Shown here: positions 36,885 through 44,929 of the stretch, piece after piece
How the letters are laid out: every line of letters starts with the position of its first letter
How positions within the stretch are numbered: position 1 is the stretch's first letter
From: Candidatus Leptovillus gracilis
GTDB taxonomy: Bacteria > Chloroflexota > Anaerolineae > Promineifilales > Promineifilaceae
Direction of reading: 5' to 3'
DNA: 64,000 nucleotides
NCBI GenBank assembly: GCA_016716065.1
Contig: JADJXA010000003.1
Coordinates: 372,001-436,000, forward strand
Made by a program: the position numbers and the translations under genes
The notes under the pieces: model-generated
What the model was told of the DNA's origin: nothing
Databases searched by the model: none
What the model saw: only the letters and a program-made list of their open reading frames with translations

Positions 36885-37736
36885 CTAAACTGGAGGGATT
36901 GGCGCATTGGCCGCCAGCGCCAGCTCAATCTGGATGAAGTCACCGGCCGTCACCTGCAAACTGCGCATCGGCTCCAGGTAGCGTTCGGTGGTCGTAATGC
37001 TGGCATGGCCCAACATCTGCTGGATCTGCCGCAGGTCGGCGCCGCCTTTGAGGGCCAGCGCCGCCGCCGTCCGCCGCAAGTCATGGGCGGCTAAAGCCGC
37101 TTCTCCCTTCCTATTAGTGTACCCCGCCGCCAGCACATGCTCCTTGACCACATTGTAAATCGCCTGCGGCGTCAAATGACCATCGGTCAGGCTGCCCCCT
37201 TTGGTGCGCACCGACCCGGCCAGGCTGCCGTCTTTGTTCAACGCCAGAAAGATACGGCCGTGCTGTCGCCGCGCTGCCTGCCCCCAACTGTCCAGCGCCA
37301 CCTTCACCCAAGGCGGAATGCCCACCGAACGCACCCGGCCCCGTTTGCCCACCAAGTCGATAATCGCCCAACGGCCGTCGCGCTGCTGCACCATTTCCCA
37401 GGTCAAACCAGCCACTTCTGCCCGACGCAGCCCGGCGCCAATCATCACCGCCAGGATGGTCTGGTCGCGGATGGCTTTCAGCAGGGGAATCTCTTCCTGC
37501 CGCCAGCGGGTGACTGGTGTGTTGACCAGCTTCTCCGCTTCCTCTTTGGTCAGCCAGTTGCCGGCGCGCACCCCTTCCTGCTTGACCCCTTTGACTCGTT
37601 CCACGCCATAGGCCAGGGTGGGGGGACTAAACCGTTGTCGGCGGCCTCGGCCGCCAGCTTACGGATGGCCGACAGCGCCTGGTTGATGCTGCTGCGACTT
37701 TTGCCGGATTGCACCAATTCTTCACGGTAGGCGTTA
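36885..37736 (-). pseudogene. Tyrosine recombinase/integrase, 5' end lost and frameshifted
   Basis: The intact part from 37604 gives 239 residues with the catalytic set: Arg in GAGLRRAEV, HDLRRT (H-x-x-R), LGHASI (His) and TERYLEP (nucleophile Tyr). The upstream N-terminal core-binding domain, AYREELVQSGKSRSSINQALSAIRKLAAEAADNGLV, lies in another frame, separated at a run of six G (C on the coding strand) near 37621-37626. It is cut off at 37736 by the IS1-family element. It resembles chromosomal XerC/phage-type integrases; without its start it is not functional. The gene carries two ACGGCCGT copies, unlike the DNA to its right. Confidence 0.85.
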
Positions 37737-38521
37737 GGTAGTGGTTAATTTACGACTGATAGATGTAGAATAGTGGGTATGATTCACGAAACCATAACTT
37801 ATGAATGTACGCGTTGCGGTAGCCTTGACATTGTCAAGAATGGTCAGACGAAGCAAGGTAAGCAGAAATTTCACTGTCGTGTCTGTGGTGCTTATGGCAC
37901 CTTGAACCCAGAGGTCAAATATCCACCGGAACGACGAGAAGAGATTATGCGGGCCTATCATGAACGATCCAGCTTGCGGGGCTTGGAACGCACCTTTGGT
38001 GTCTGCCGCCAAACGGTCGCCCAATGGCTTAAAAAAAAGCCGAGCAACTGCCTCCTTTAACTGAATCACTGGTTGAGAGTCAAGCTGATGATGTCTTGGA
38101 ACTGGATGAATTATGGTCATTTTTCGGCCAGAAAGAGAATAAGCGCTGGATTTGGATTGCCCTCTGTCGGCGTACCCGTCAGGTCGTTTCCTTTTTCATT
38201 GGCGACCGTGGTGAAGAAAGCTGCTGGCGGCTTTGGCAATGGATTCCCCCGGCCTATCGTCATTGCCACACCTTTAGCGACTTCTGGGAGACCTATCAGC
38301 AGGTCTTTGGTCTGTTAGGCCAGGACCACCAATCAGTGGGCAAAGAAACAGGTGAAACTGCCCATGTGGAGAGGTGGAACAATACCTTACGGCAGCGACT
38401 GGCCCGTTTTGTTCGCAAGACCTTGTCCTTTTCTAAGTCCGACGAGTATCACGAAATTGCTCTCAGGCTATTTATTCATGAGTATAATTCAGCGGTTATC
38501 AGTTAACAGTTAACCACTACC
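37737..38521 (+). mobile_element. IS1-family insertion sequence, apparently intact (785 bp)
   Basis: Ends GGTAGTGGTTAA (37737-37748) and TTAACCACTACC (38510-38521) are perfect 12-bp inverted repeats. Between them lies a two-frame transposase with a slippery A8. Flanking bases (GGCGTTA on the left, AAATAGA on the right) show no target duplication, which suggests a later deletion or recombination: the left flank is an integrase gene and the right flank is an IS630 tail. Confidence 0.88.
37779..38506 (+). CDS. IS1-family transposase (InsA/InsB, -1 frameshift)
   Basis: The first frame (37779-38060) encodes the InsA-like part: a zinc-ribbon ECTRCGSLDIVKNGQTKQGKQKFHCRVCG and an HTH (ERTFGVCRQTVAQWLKKK). 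At A8 (38031-38038) a -1 slip gives KKKAEQLPPLTESLVESQADDVLELDELWSFFGQKENKRWIWIALCRRTRQVVSF, which continues through the DDE nuclease (GDRGEESCWRLW, HVERWNNTLRQRLARFVRKTLSFSK) to 38506. This is the classical IS1 arrangement, where the fused InsAB' protein is the active transposase and InsA alone represses. The start could be ATG 37779 or the GTG two codons upstream. Confidence 0.88.
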
Positions 38522-38538
38522 AAATAGAGATTGGCATT

Positions 38539-38712
38539 ATGCGTCATCAATGTTTGCGCCTTCGTCTACCCGATGAATGGACATTACAAGCTGAGCTAAT
38601 GTCATGGGAAGCACAAAGTAATGCTGCTTGCCGCAAAATTCATTGGGGATTCACTGTTGAAGATGCGCGTCGCGTTTTTAAAGAGTACTACCCCTCAAAA
38701 TTAGAAAGTTGA
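38539..38712 (+). pseudogene. C-terminal tail of an IS630-family transposase
   Basis: The reading MRHQCLRLRLPDEWTLQAELMSWEAQSNAACRKIHWGFTVEDARRVFKEYYPSKLES matches the conserved end of IS630-type transposases (RQCL.RR.PD...L..E...W...RN....I.W.FT..DAR..L...YP). Everything upstream, including the DDE residues, is missing because the IS1-family element abuts it. The frame stays open after the stop for 60 more codons, with no recognisable meaning. This tail records a second, older insertion at this spot. Confidence 0.75.
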
Positions 38713-38924
38713 GGTACTAGCTCAATTGAGTTACCGTCAGGACCAGAAACCAGACCAACGCAGTGGCTTGACCGTTCAGTACTCAATCGTGGTCATGTTA
38801 TAAAAGCAATGCAAGAAGAAGCACACGTCAATAATAGAAATTTGTTCCGTGGAGTAATGTATGGTTACGCAATAAATGAGGTCAGCTCTGAATAGAGGTT
38901 ATAAAGCAGATAAGGTTTCAAACA

Positions 38925-39247
38925 ATGATAGAAATCATGATCATCTCGTTAATGCTTTGGTTCGGTGGGTTGTTGGGACAAAAATCGTCTAAAGAAGATT
39001 ATAGAATTATAACAAAAGCAAAGTTGCTCTTTTTTTGGGGGTTAAACCAGGTTCTCAACCTATCTTTGTCAGACCTGCAATTCCTCAAATAGTGGCTATC
39101 TTAATGATACTGATTGGGACAATCACATCATTGTTGTTTCCCGATTTCCTTTCTGTTAAAGCTGTTGTGTTTAGATTTATGCTAGTTAGTCTTGGGATAG
39201 CAGTATTGCTTATTGGTTTGGCTGATCTTTGGTTTAGTAGGCGATGA
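38925..39247 (+). pseudogene. Small membrane protein gene with a homopolymer frameshift
   Basis: ATG 38925 opens MIEIMIISLMLWFGGLLGQKSSKEDYRIITKAKLLFF. At TTTTTTTTGGGGG (about 39028-39040) the frame must shift to continue GVKPGSQPIFVRPAIPQIVAILMILIGTITSLLFPDFLSVKAVVFRFMLVSLGIAVLLIGLADLWFSRR, ending at 39247. The joined product of about 107 residues has three membrane helices. Its position next to an RHS gene would suit an immunity or accessory protein, but I do not recognise the family. The stop overlaps the start of the RHS remnant. Confidence 0.5.
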
Positions 39248-40450
39248 GCCTTGTTTGCTGGAGCATCCAGCGGTCTACAAGAGTCGGCGCGGGGACAACG
39301 ACTTTTGCCTACGATGCCGCCGGAATCCGGGTGAAGAGCGTCAAGTCAGGCGGCAAGACCAGCTACTTCCCCTTCCCCGGCTACGAGGAGGAGGTCAACG
39401 GCAGCACGACCACCCCGGCGCATCACCTACGCCATTGCCGGGCAGACGATGGCCTTGCGGGTGCAGGTGGTGGGCACCGGTGGCAGTAACACCCTCTACC
39501 ACCTGCACAACGACCATCTCGGCTCCACCAGTCTGGCGACAACCACGAGTGGCGCGGTGGTGGGCGGCAGCGCGGCCCACTACTACCCCTTTGGCGGCTA
39601 CCGCGGGGGCAGCGGGCCAAATCAGGTGACGGACAGGGGTACACTGGGCACAAACATAATGACGACCTGGGCTTAATCTACATGAATGCCCGGTTTTTCG
39701 TCGTTGGCATAGGCAGATTTGCCAGCGGGGACACGCTTGTGCCGGACCCGACCAATCCACAGCAGTACTAACAGGTACACCTATTCCTTGAATAACCCCC
39801 TCCGGTACTTCGACCCGACGGACCATCATTGTACACAGTATGCTGGAGTGAATGACATGGAACTTTCAGCTTGTTTGGAAGTATGGAACTCTTTGGGGAA
39901 TATCTATCTTGAATTATGGCAACTTGGAGGGATGGAAAGCTATCCTGACGAGTGGAAGAATTAGTTGCTCCAAAATGGGACAACAGACGAGATTCAAAAA
40001 ATACTCAATACGATGGATACATCTGTGAGTGCCTTCCAGAAACACAAATGAAACGAAATGCACACCGGTTGTTCGCCTACATGGGGTGGTGGAGAGATAT
40101 GTGCTCCAGACGGGGGTTGGCCTAAATACTACCCTATGTCTGATGAAGAAAAAGCAGAACTGATAGCGAAGGGTATAAAATTTGGAGTAACTTTTCCGCT
40201 CAATTTTGTGCTAGGTAAGGGAGTGAAATGGGCCGTTTCTAAAATCATCGACGATCCCATTTATGCATTTGCGGCTCATCAGGCAACACAATGGCTAGTA
40301 GTAAATCCTACAACTAGCCAAGCATATGATGAAATAATCAAGTATTCTAGTCAACCGTTAAGCCCTGACCTTAATCAAACCATCCAACCGTATTCAATCG
40401 AGAATGCGACATGGCTGCCACAACAGTGGAGGCCCTCGCAAGGAAAGTGA
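39244..40450 (+). pseudogene. RHS-repeat toxin-like protein, core and C-terminal tip, decayed
   Basis: Fragments in three frames give the RHS core: TTFAYDAAGIRVKSVKSGGKTSYFPFPGYEEEVNGSTTT, then YAIAGQTMALRVQVVGTGGSNTLYHLHNDHLGSTSLATT...YYPFGGYRGG. HNDDLGLIYMNARFFVVGIGRFASGDTLVPDPTNPQQY and NRYTYSLNNPLRYFDPT follow. After this core end, one frame runs to 40450 with two in-frame stops (39962-39964 and near 40048). It encodes a region without known motif (MHTGCSPTWGGGEICAPDGGWPKYYPMSDEEKAELIAKGIKFGVTFPLNF...), the place where polymorphic RHS toxins carry their variable toxic tip. At least three frameshifts and two stops make it non-functional, and most of the usual 5' repeats are missing. Confidence 0.82.
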
Positions 40451-40588
40451 TAAAAAATAGACTTATGAACGAGAATAAATCGCCTCTTAAATACGCTACT
40501 GTTTTTATTTTGATTTTCCTTTGTGGTGCTCTTTTCAATGTATTGGTGTTAGAGGAAAGTTGGGCAACTGTTGTGTGCGGCTTTCTAG

Positions 40589-42171
40589 CAGCTTGTCGGA
40601 GAAGATACGTTTCTCCGAACAAAAATGATTTCGGTGTAAACTTTGGGTATGGCAAGAAAATTCAGAACTGCTGATTACGAAAAGACCCTGGACCTGCAAA
40701 TCACCTTGCGCGATGTCCTGCCACCCGACCATTTGGCTCGCTTCATTGTCGCTGTCGTCGCCCAACTTGATTTGGGGATCATGTATAGAAAGTATAGTGA
40801 GCAGGGTGCGCCACCATACGCCCCGGAAGTGATGTTGGGATTGCTGTTCTACAGCTATGCCAGCGGCGTATTCAGTTCGCGCAAGATTGAACGCGCCACC
40901 CATGAGGTGATTCCCTTTCGTTTCATTACCGGTGACATGCACCCCGACCATGACACGATTGCGGCTTTCCGCCAACAATTTCTGGCTGAACTGAAAGAGT
41001 TGTTTGTCCAGATACTGTTGATTGCCCAGGCGATGGGCTATTTGCAATTGGGTAACGTCAGTCTGGATGGCAGCAAAATCCATGCCGATGCGTCCAAGAG
41101 CAAAGCGGTCAGTTACCAGCGGCTGTTGGCTATCGAAGCCTATCTGCAAGCCGAAGTCGAGGAGTTGTTCACTTTGGCTGAAGTTGCCGATGGAGGACAA
41201 CCGCCCGGAAGAGATGAACATTCCCGATGAGATTGCCCGACGCCAGCAGCAATTGGCGCGGCTGGCCGAAGCCAAGAAGGTGCTGGAGGAACGCGCCCAG
41301 GCCCGGTATGAAGCCGAGCAAGCCGAATACGAGGCCAAGATGCAAGCCCGGGCCGAAAAGACCGACCCACAGGAAAAAAGCCGCCGGGCAAACCACCGCA
41401 GCCACCCACTCCAGGACCCAGAGATAAAGACCAGTACAACTTCACCGACCCCGAATCGCGCATCATGAAAAACGCCACCAACAGCGGCTTTGACCAACAT
41501 TATAACGTCCAGGTAGTGGTTGACCATGACAGTCGTCTGGTAGTGGGCAATTGGTTGTGTGACCATACCAACGATAAACAGGCCGCCCTGCCAACTCCCG
41601 ACACCGTACCACCAGTCGTGGGTCAGCCGAAAAGGTCAATTTGGACACCGGCTATTTCAGCGAAAACAACATCGCCAGCTTGGAAGCGCGCGGCATTGAC
41701 CCCTACATCGCCACCGGTCGCAGCCCACACCATCAGGGTTGGCGTGCCTTTTTCCTGGACAATCCCAACCCGCCACCCAATGATGCTTCCGTCAAAGAGC
41801 AAATGGCTTACAAACTGCAGACCACCCTCGGCAAAGCCACCTACCGTTTGCGCAAATCGACGGTTGAACCGGTTATCGGTATCATCAAGGAAACCTTGGG
41901 TTTCCGTCAGTTTTTCTCTGCGAGGCCTGCCTGCTGCCGGTGGCGAATGGACATTGGTTTGTCTGGCTTACAACTTGAAACGATTGCATACCTTGCAGGT
42001 TGGTTGATGGGGGCGTTATTGCCCCCTGCCTGATGCCCGAAAACGGGCTGTAAAACCGTGCAAAATTCATGGTAATGAGGCCAATATGAGTTGCAAACTG
42101 CTTGTCTTGATGCTTTGAAATCGTTATTTGTCTATCATCGGGCCTTCAGAAGATATTTTTCCGACAGCCTG
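40589..42171 (+). mobile_element. IS1182-like insertion sequence (1583 bp) flanked by CTAG
   Basis: The element begins CAGCTTGTCGG and ends CCGACAGCCTG, imperfect inverted ends (9 of 11 match; similarity goes on inside for several bases). CTAG lies directly outside both ends. The flanks join into one open frame when the element and one CTAG are removed, which fixes the boundaries. The transposase inside is broken, so the copy is immobile. Confidence 0.85.
40643..42033 (+). pseudogene. IS1182-family transposase, multiple frameshifts
   Basis: The first frame gives MARKFRTADYEKTLDLQITLRDVLPPDHLARFIVAVVAQLDLGIMYRKYSEQGAPPYAPEVMLGLLFYSYASGVFSSRKIERATHEVIPFRFITGDMHPDHDTIAAFRQQF...LGNVSLDGSKIHADAS, the typical N-terminal and first catalytic region. 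Near 41190 the coding passes to a second frame (a charged coiled coil, RRQQQLARLAEAKKVLEERAQARYEAEQAEYEAK), near 41390 to a third (DPESRIMKNATNSGFDQHYNVQVVVD), and near 41620 to LDTGYFSENNIASLEARGIDPYIATGR. A last shift near 41915 separates the C-terminus. At least four frameshifts show it is dead. Confidence 0.88.
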
Positions 42172-42237
42172 CTAGGCGCTGGAATCACTACTGCGTTGAT
42201 TGATGTGCTTTGGCCCTCAAAGAAAAGGAACAGTTGA

Positions 42238-42539
42238 AGGCCGTATAGTCCAACAGAAGCGAGGGGACAAAAACGTGCTGAATCGCGTCTCTTATGCTGC
42301 GAAGCACCACGCCACGCAGACGATTCCCGACCGGGACTTCACCGGGCAACCGCAGAACCGGGCGGTGGGGATGCTGGCCGGTGGTAAACTGGTCACGGCC
42401 GGAGGTACCAGTTTACCGGGCAGGTGACCGGAGCACTGGCGGCCTCTTTAGGGCAAGGGGGGCGGATAACGGCCGTTCCTCATTCACAGTTAGCGATGGT
42501 TGGTGGCGAACGGCCGTAGGTCGTTGTGCATCCCTTGCA
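42238..42539. other. Interval without a supported gene
   Basis: An open stretch gives VLNRVSYAAKHHATQTIPDRDFTGQPQNRAVGMLAGGKLVTAGG, without a good start or known family. ACGGCCGT copies reappear at about 42470 and 42507, which marks the right border of the palindrome-free island. Confidence 0.4.
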
Positions 42540-42845
42540 TTACACGACACGATTTGACCGGGAAGCTAACCAACGATTGAGTGACGCCTGATTTTCACCA
42601 CTGGGTCGCCCGGCTAACAGCCCTTCAATACCAATATGCTCATCCAAGTCGGGCCATTCGATGGCATATCCCTCGCCCAATAAGCGCCAGTTATTGCGTT
42701 CATCTGGCTCTGCCTGTAACAGACGTGGATACCAGGCTAATGGCACGCTAAGGCGACGGCCGTCTAGCAAACTGATAACCAATTCATCATCGGTCACACG
42801 AATGGTTACGGCCGTAGGCTCTGTCTCAATAATTAAAGTATTCAT
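42540..42845 (-). CDS. DUF2442 domain protein
   Basis: From ATG 42845 (GGAGG upstream) the protein has 101 residues: MNTLIIETEPTAVTIRVTDDELVISLLDGRRLSVPLAWYPRLLQAEPDERNNWRLLGEGYAIEWPDLDEHIGIEGLLAGRPSGEN. This is the DUF2442 pattern (V..DD.L.V.L.DGR.L.VPL.WYPRL..A...ER..W...G.G..I.WP.LDE.I...GLL.G). Its start overlaps the end of the DUF4160 gene, a pairing widely seen and often proposed as a toxin-antitoxin pair, with DUF2442 as the likely DNA-binding or antidote partner. Confidence 0.9.
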   Translation of the reverse strand: MNTLIIETEPTAVTIRVTDDELVISLLDGRRLSVPLAWYPRLLQAEPDERNNWRLLGEGYAIEWPDLDEHIGIEGLLAGRPSGENQASLNRWLASRSNRVV

Positions 42846-43062
42846 GCCATGCCTCCACAAGCCTTTCTTCGTGTCGAAGAACAAGGCGGGCAATTTCGTT
42901 CAATTCATGGCTCGCAAACCCACGATTTTTTGCCAGTGAAACGGGCGCAAGCCAAAATTTCGCAATCTGACGATCCCGTTTTACATGGATATGCGGTGGT
43001 TCACCTCTGTCAGAGCTGAAAAACACACAACTGTAGGGGCCATCTTGTAAAACAGTCGGCAT
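42826..43062 (-). CDS. DUF4160 domain protein (toxin-antitoxin-like partner)
   Basis: From ATG 43062 the protein has 78 residues: MPTVLQDGPYSCVFFSSDRGEPPHIHVKRDRQIAKFWLAPVSLAKNRGFASHELNEIARLVLRHEERLVEAWHEYFNY. The PPHIHV...A.FWL.PV.LA.N.GF..HEL..I..L...H...L..AW.E.F pattern defines DUF4160. It overlaps the following DUF2442 gene by 20 bases, so both are made from one message. A TTG start two codons upstream is possible. The cellular target is not known. Confidence 0.9.
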   Translation of the reverse strand: MPTVLQDGPYSCVFFSSDRGEPPHIHVKRDRQIAKFWLAPVSLAKNRGFASHELNEIARLVLRHEERLVEAWHEYFNY

Positions 43063-43118
43063 AGACAAATTGTAACATAAGCCAGTTATTGTCCAACCCG
43101 GCTTAGCATGACCACTCC

Positions 43119-43304
43119 ATGACTGTTAGCATTGGTGTTGGGGAACGGCCGTTTCCCCAGGCTGCCATTGTTTCCACTTTGCAGCTGCAGGATGGTGTGC
43201 ATTATCGCATTTTGGGCAAACCGGCGTTGGGGAGTGTCGCCACGCCCACTGAACCGAGTTTGGAAGATGGGTACATCTGGCTCATGGACAACCAGCGCCG
43301 GTGA
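43119..43304 (+). CDS. Possible small hypothetical protein
   Basis: The frame from ATG 43119 gives 61 residues, MTVSIGVGERPFPQAAIVSTLQLQDGVHYRILGKPALGSVATPTEPSLEDGYIWLMDNQRR. Composition looks protein-like and the stop precedes the coding end of the 59-residue gene, but there is no ribosome binding site and I recognise no family. It may be the end of an older gene. Confidence 0.3.
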   Translation: MTVSIGVGERPFPQAAIVSTLQLQDGVHYRILGKPALGSVATPTEPSLEDGYIWLMDNQRR

Positions 43305-43371
43305 ACTATTTTTGCCTGTAAGAAGCCAGCGCCGATATTCGCAGCCGTGGTCCTCGCTCCCCTGTCACCAA

Positions 43372-43551
43372 TCAGCGCAGCAGCCATCCCGTGTACCCCG
43401 CCAGTTGACTTTCGTGACTCTGGCGCGCCAGGATGCGCCAGGCCATCAGCATGAGCCACCGCGAGGCGCTTTTCTTCTGCCCAAACTCCCAAACCTTTCC
43501 ACGCCGTCCAAACAGACTCCAGGGTAAAACGGCCGTTCGCCGCGTCCTCAT
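43372..43551 (-). CDS. 59-residue basic protein translationally coupled to DNA polymerase IV
   Basis: ATG 43551 overlaps the TGA stop of the polymerase gene (ATGA), and the frame runs to TGA at 43372-43374. The product begins MRTRRTAVLPWSLFGRRGKVWEFGQ and ends with RWLMLMAWRILARQSHESQLAGYTGWLLR; it is strongly basic with a Trp-rich helical C-terminal half. I know no family. Stop-start overlap suggests it is made with the polymerase and could act with it. Part of the same DNA reads open in another frame (43202-43606), but that frame has no coupled start. Confidence 0.55.
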   Translation of the reverse strand: MRTRRTAVLPWSLFGRRGKVWEFGQKKSASRWLMLMAWRILARQSHESQLAGYTGWLLR

Positions 43552-44645
43552 TCATCGCCAGCAAATGGCAATCCCAACTGCCGCTGTTCCACCGCGACCA
43601 GACCACTCACCCCCACGCCAATCAGACGCATGCGCTGTCCGGGCGGCCAGTGTTCCTGCCAGACAGCCAGCGCCAGCCGGTAAACCCCCGCCGCGTCGTC
43701 CAGCGGCTGGCTGACAGACTTCTGCCGCGTGAAGGTGGTGAAGTCGGCCCAGCGGAACTTCACCCGGACGGTATGGGCGGCCAGACCATGCGTTTGCAGC
43801 GACCGGGCCACGCTGTCGGCCTGGGTTTGTAACTGTTCTCGCAGCCGCACCGCGTCGGCCACGTCCTGGTCAAACGTCCACTCCTGGCTGATGGTCTTAG
43901 GCTGGCCGCGTTCGGCCTGCACCGGCCGGTCGTCCAGGCCCTGGGCGCGGCGCCGCAAGTCGTCGGCCTGATGGCCGAACTGCGCCCGCAGCGTGGTGGC
44001 GTCGGTGGCGGCCAACTGGCCGCAAGTGGTGACACCCAAGGCCGCCAGCCGTTCGGCCGTGCGCGGGCCGACGCCCCACAAGGCGCGGGCGGGCAGCGGG
44101 GCCAGAAAGGCCGCCTCGCTGCCGGGCAGAACGAGGGTGCAGCCTTCGGGCTTTTCGTGGTCGGAGGCGACTTTGGCGACGAGTTTGCTGGTCGCCAGAC
44201 CGACGGAGGCGGGCAGCCGGCTGTTGTCTTTGACGGCCGTGCGGATTTCATCGGCCAGGGGCAGCGGGTCGGGCCAGCCGCTCAGGTCAATGTACGCCTC
44301 GTCCACGCTCACCTGCTCCAGCGGGCCATAGGCGGCCAGGATGTCCATCACCTGGCGGGAGCATTCGCGGATGCGCGGCCAGTTGGCGGGCACGATTTTG
44401 AGATGGGGGCAAAGGCGCACGGCCGTGCTGGTGGGCATGGCCGAACGAATCCCCAAACGGCGGGCGGCGTAGCTGGCCGAGGCGACCACGCCGCGCGAGG
44501 TGGGCTGGCCGCCAATGACCAGGGGAATATCGGCGTCGGCGGGATGGTCAAGGACGTGGACGTTGACGTAGAAGGCGTCCATGTCCAGGTGGAGGATGGC
44601 GCGGGGCCAGACGACTGTGGGAGAGGTATCGCCGAAGGTTGACAT
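43548..44645 (-). CDS. dinB: DNA polymerase IV (Y-family, translesion)
   Basis: From ATG 44645 the protein has 365 residues. ILHLDMDAFYVNVHVLDHP holds the first catalytic Asp pair, GVVASASYAARRLGIRSAMPTSTAVRLCP the fingers, and YGPLEQVSVDEAYIDLSG the S-V-D-E-A catalytic motif. LPASVGLATSKLVAKVASDHEKPEGCTLVLP and ALWGVGPRTAERLAALGVTTCGQLA are the palm/thumb HhH region, and the little-finger domain ends RMRLIGVGVSGLV. The first domain usually reads E.RD.P.L, here DHPADADIPLVIGG. The protein copies past damaged bases. The C-terminus LGLPFAGDE lacks the usual clamp-binding QL(S/D)LF motif, although QRQLGLPF is close. A 59-residue gene overlaps its stop. Confidence 0.95.
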   Translation of the reverse strand: MSTFGDTSPTVVWPRAILHLDMDAFYVNVHVLDHPADADIPLVIGGQPTSRGVVASASYAARRLGIRSAMPTSTAVRLCPHLKIVPANWPRIRECSRQVMDILAAYGPLEQVSVDEAYIDLSGWPDPLPLADEIRTAVKDNSRLPASVGLATSKLVAKVASDHEKPEGCTLVLPGSEAAFLAPLPARALWGVGPRTAERLAALGVTTCGQLAATDATTLRAQFGHQADDLRRRAQGLDDRPVQAERGQPKTISQEWTFDQDVADAVRLREQLQTQADSVARSLQTHGLAAHTVRVKFRWADFTTFTRQKSVSQPLDDAAGVYRLALAVWQEHWPPGQRMRLIGVGVSGLVAVEQRQLGLPFAGDE

Positions 44646-44691
44646 GGGGTAGATTGTAACGGCTGTGAACAAACCGGCCAGGAAAATGCTC

Positions 44692-44835
44692 AGGCAGCTT
44701 CAGCCGGGCGCAAACTACGTAGAATCGCCTCGAAGATGCTGCGCATCTCGGCCAACTCGTCTAACTGCACGACGCCGCTCAACGCCACCGCACAGCGCTG
44801 ACCGATTATGGCGGACACGGCCGTTGCCAGGCTGC
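44692..44835 (-). pseudogene. C-terminal remnant of an unknown gene
   Basis: One minus frame without a start gives RSLATAVSAIIGQRCAVALSGVVQLDELAEMRSIFEAILRSLRPAEAA followed by TGA. Composition is protein-like and helical, but the frame is closed upstream by TGA. I read it as a tail of a lost gene and cannot name it. Confidence 0.3.
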
Positions 44836-44929
44836 GCTGTCACCAAAATGGTTATTGGCAACGGCCGTTCAGTCCCCATCAAGGCGGAAAAGGTGGGGGA
44901 AAGGCTCCGCGCAGCACCACATCTACAGG

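Larger units (their letters stand above)
40465..42237 (+). pseudogene. 61-codon two-helix membrane protein gene split by an IS
   Basis: ATG 40465 opens MNENKSPLKYATVFILIFLCGALFNVLVLEESWATVVCGFL, which reaches CTAG at 40585-40588, the left edge of the IS1182-like element. From the matching CTAG at 42172-42175 the same frame resumes GAGITTALIDVLWPSKKRNS and stops at 42235-42237. Joining the halves over one CTAG gives a 61-residue protein with two membrane helices. Lying just downstream of the RHS C-terminal tip, it is placed where the immunity gene of an RHS toxin belongs; this role is inferred from position only. Confidence 0.8.

Noticed and set aside
39244..40450. In-frame stops in the RHS tail as recoded codons
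   Set aside because: The core also carries at least three frameshifts, so simple decay is the better explanation.
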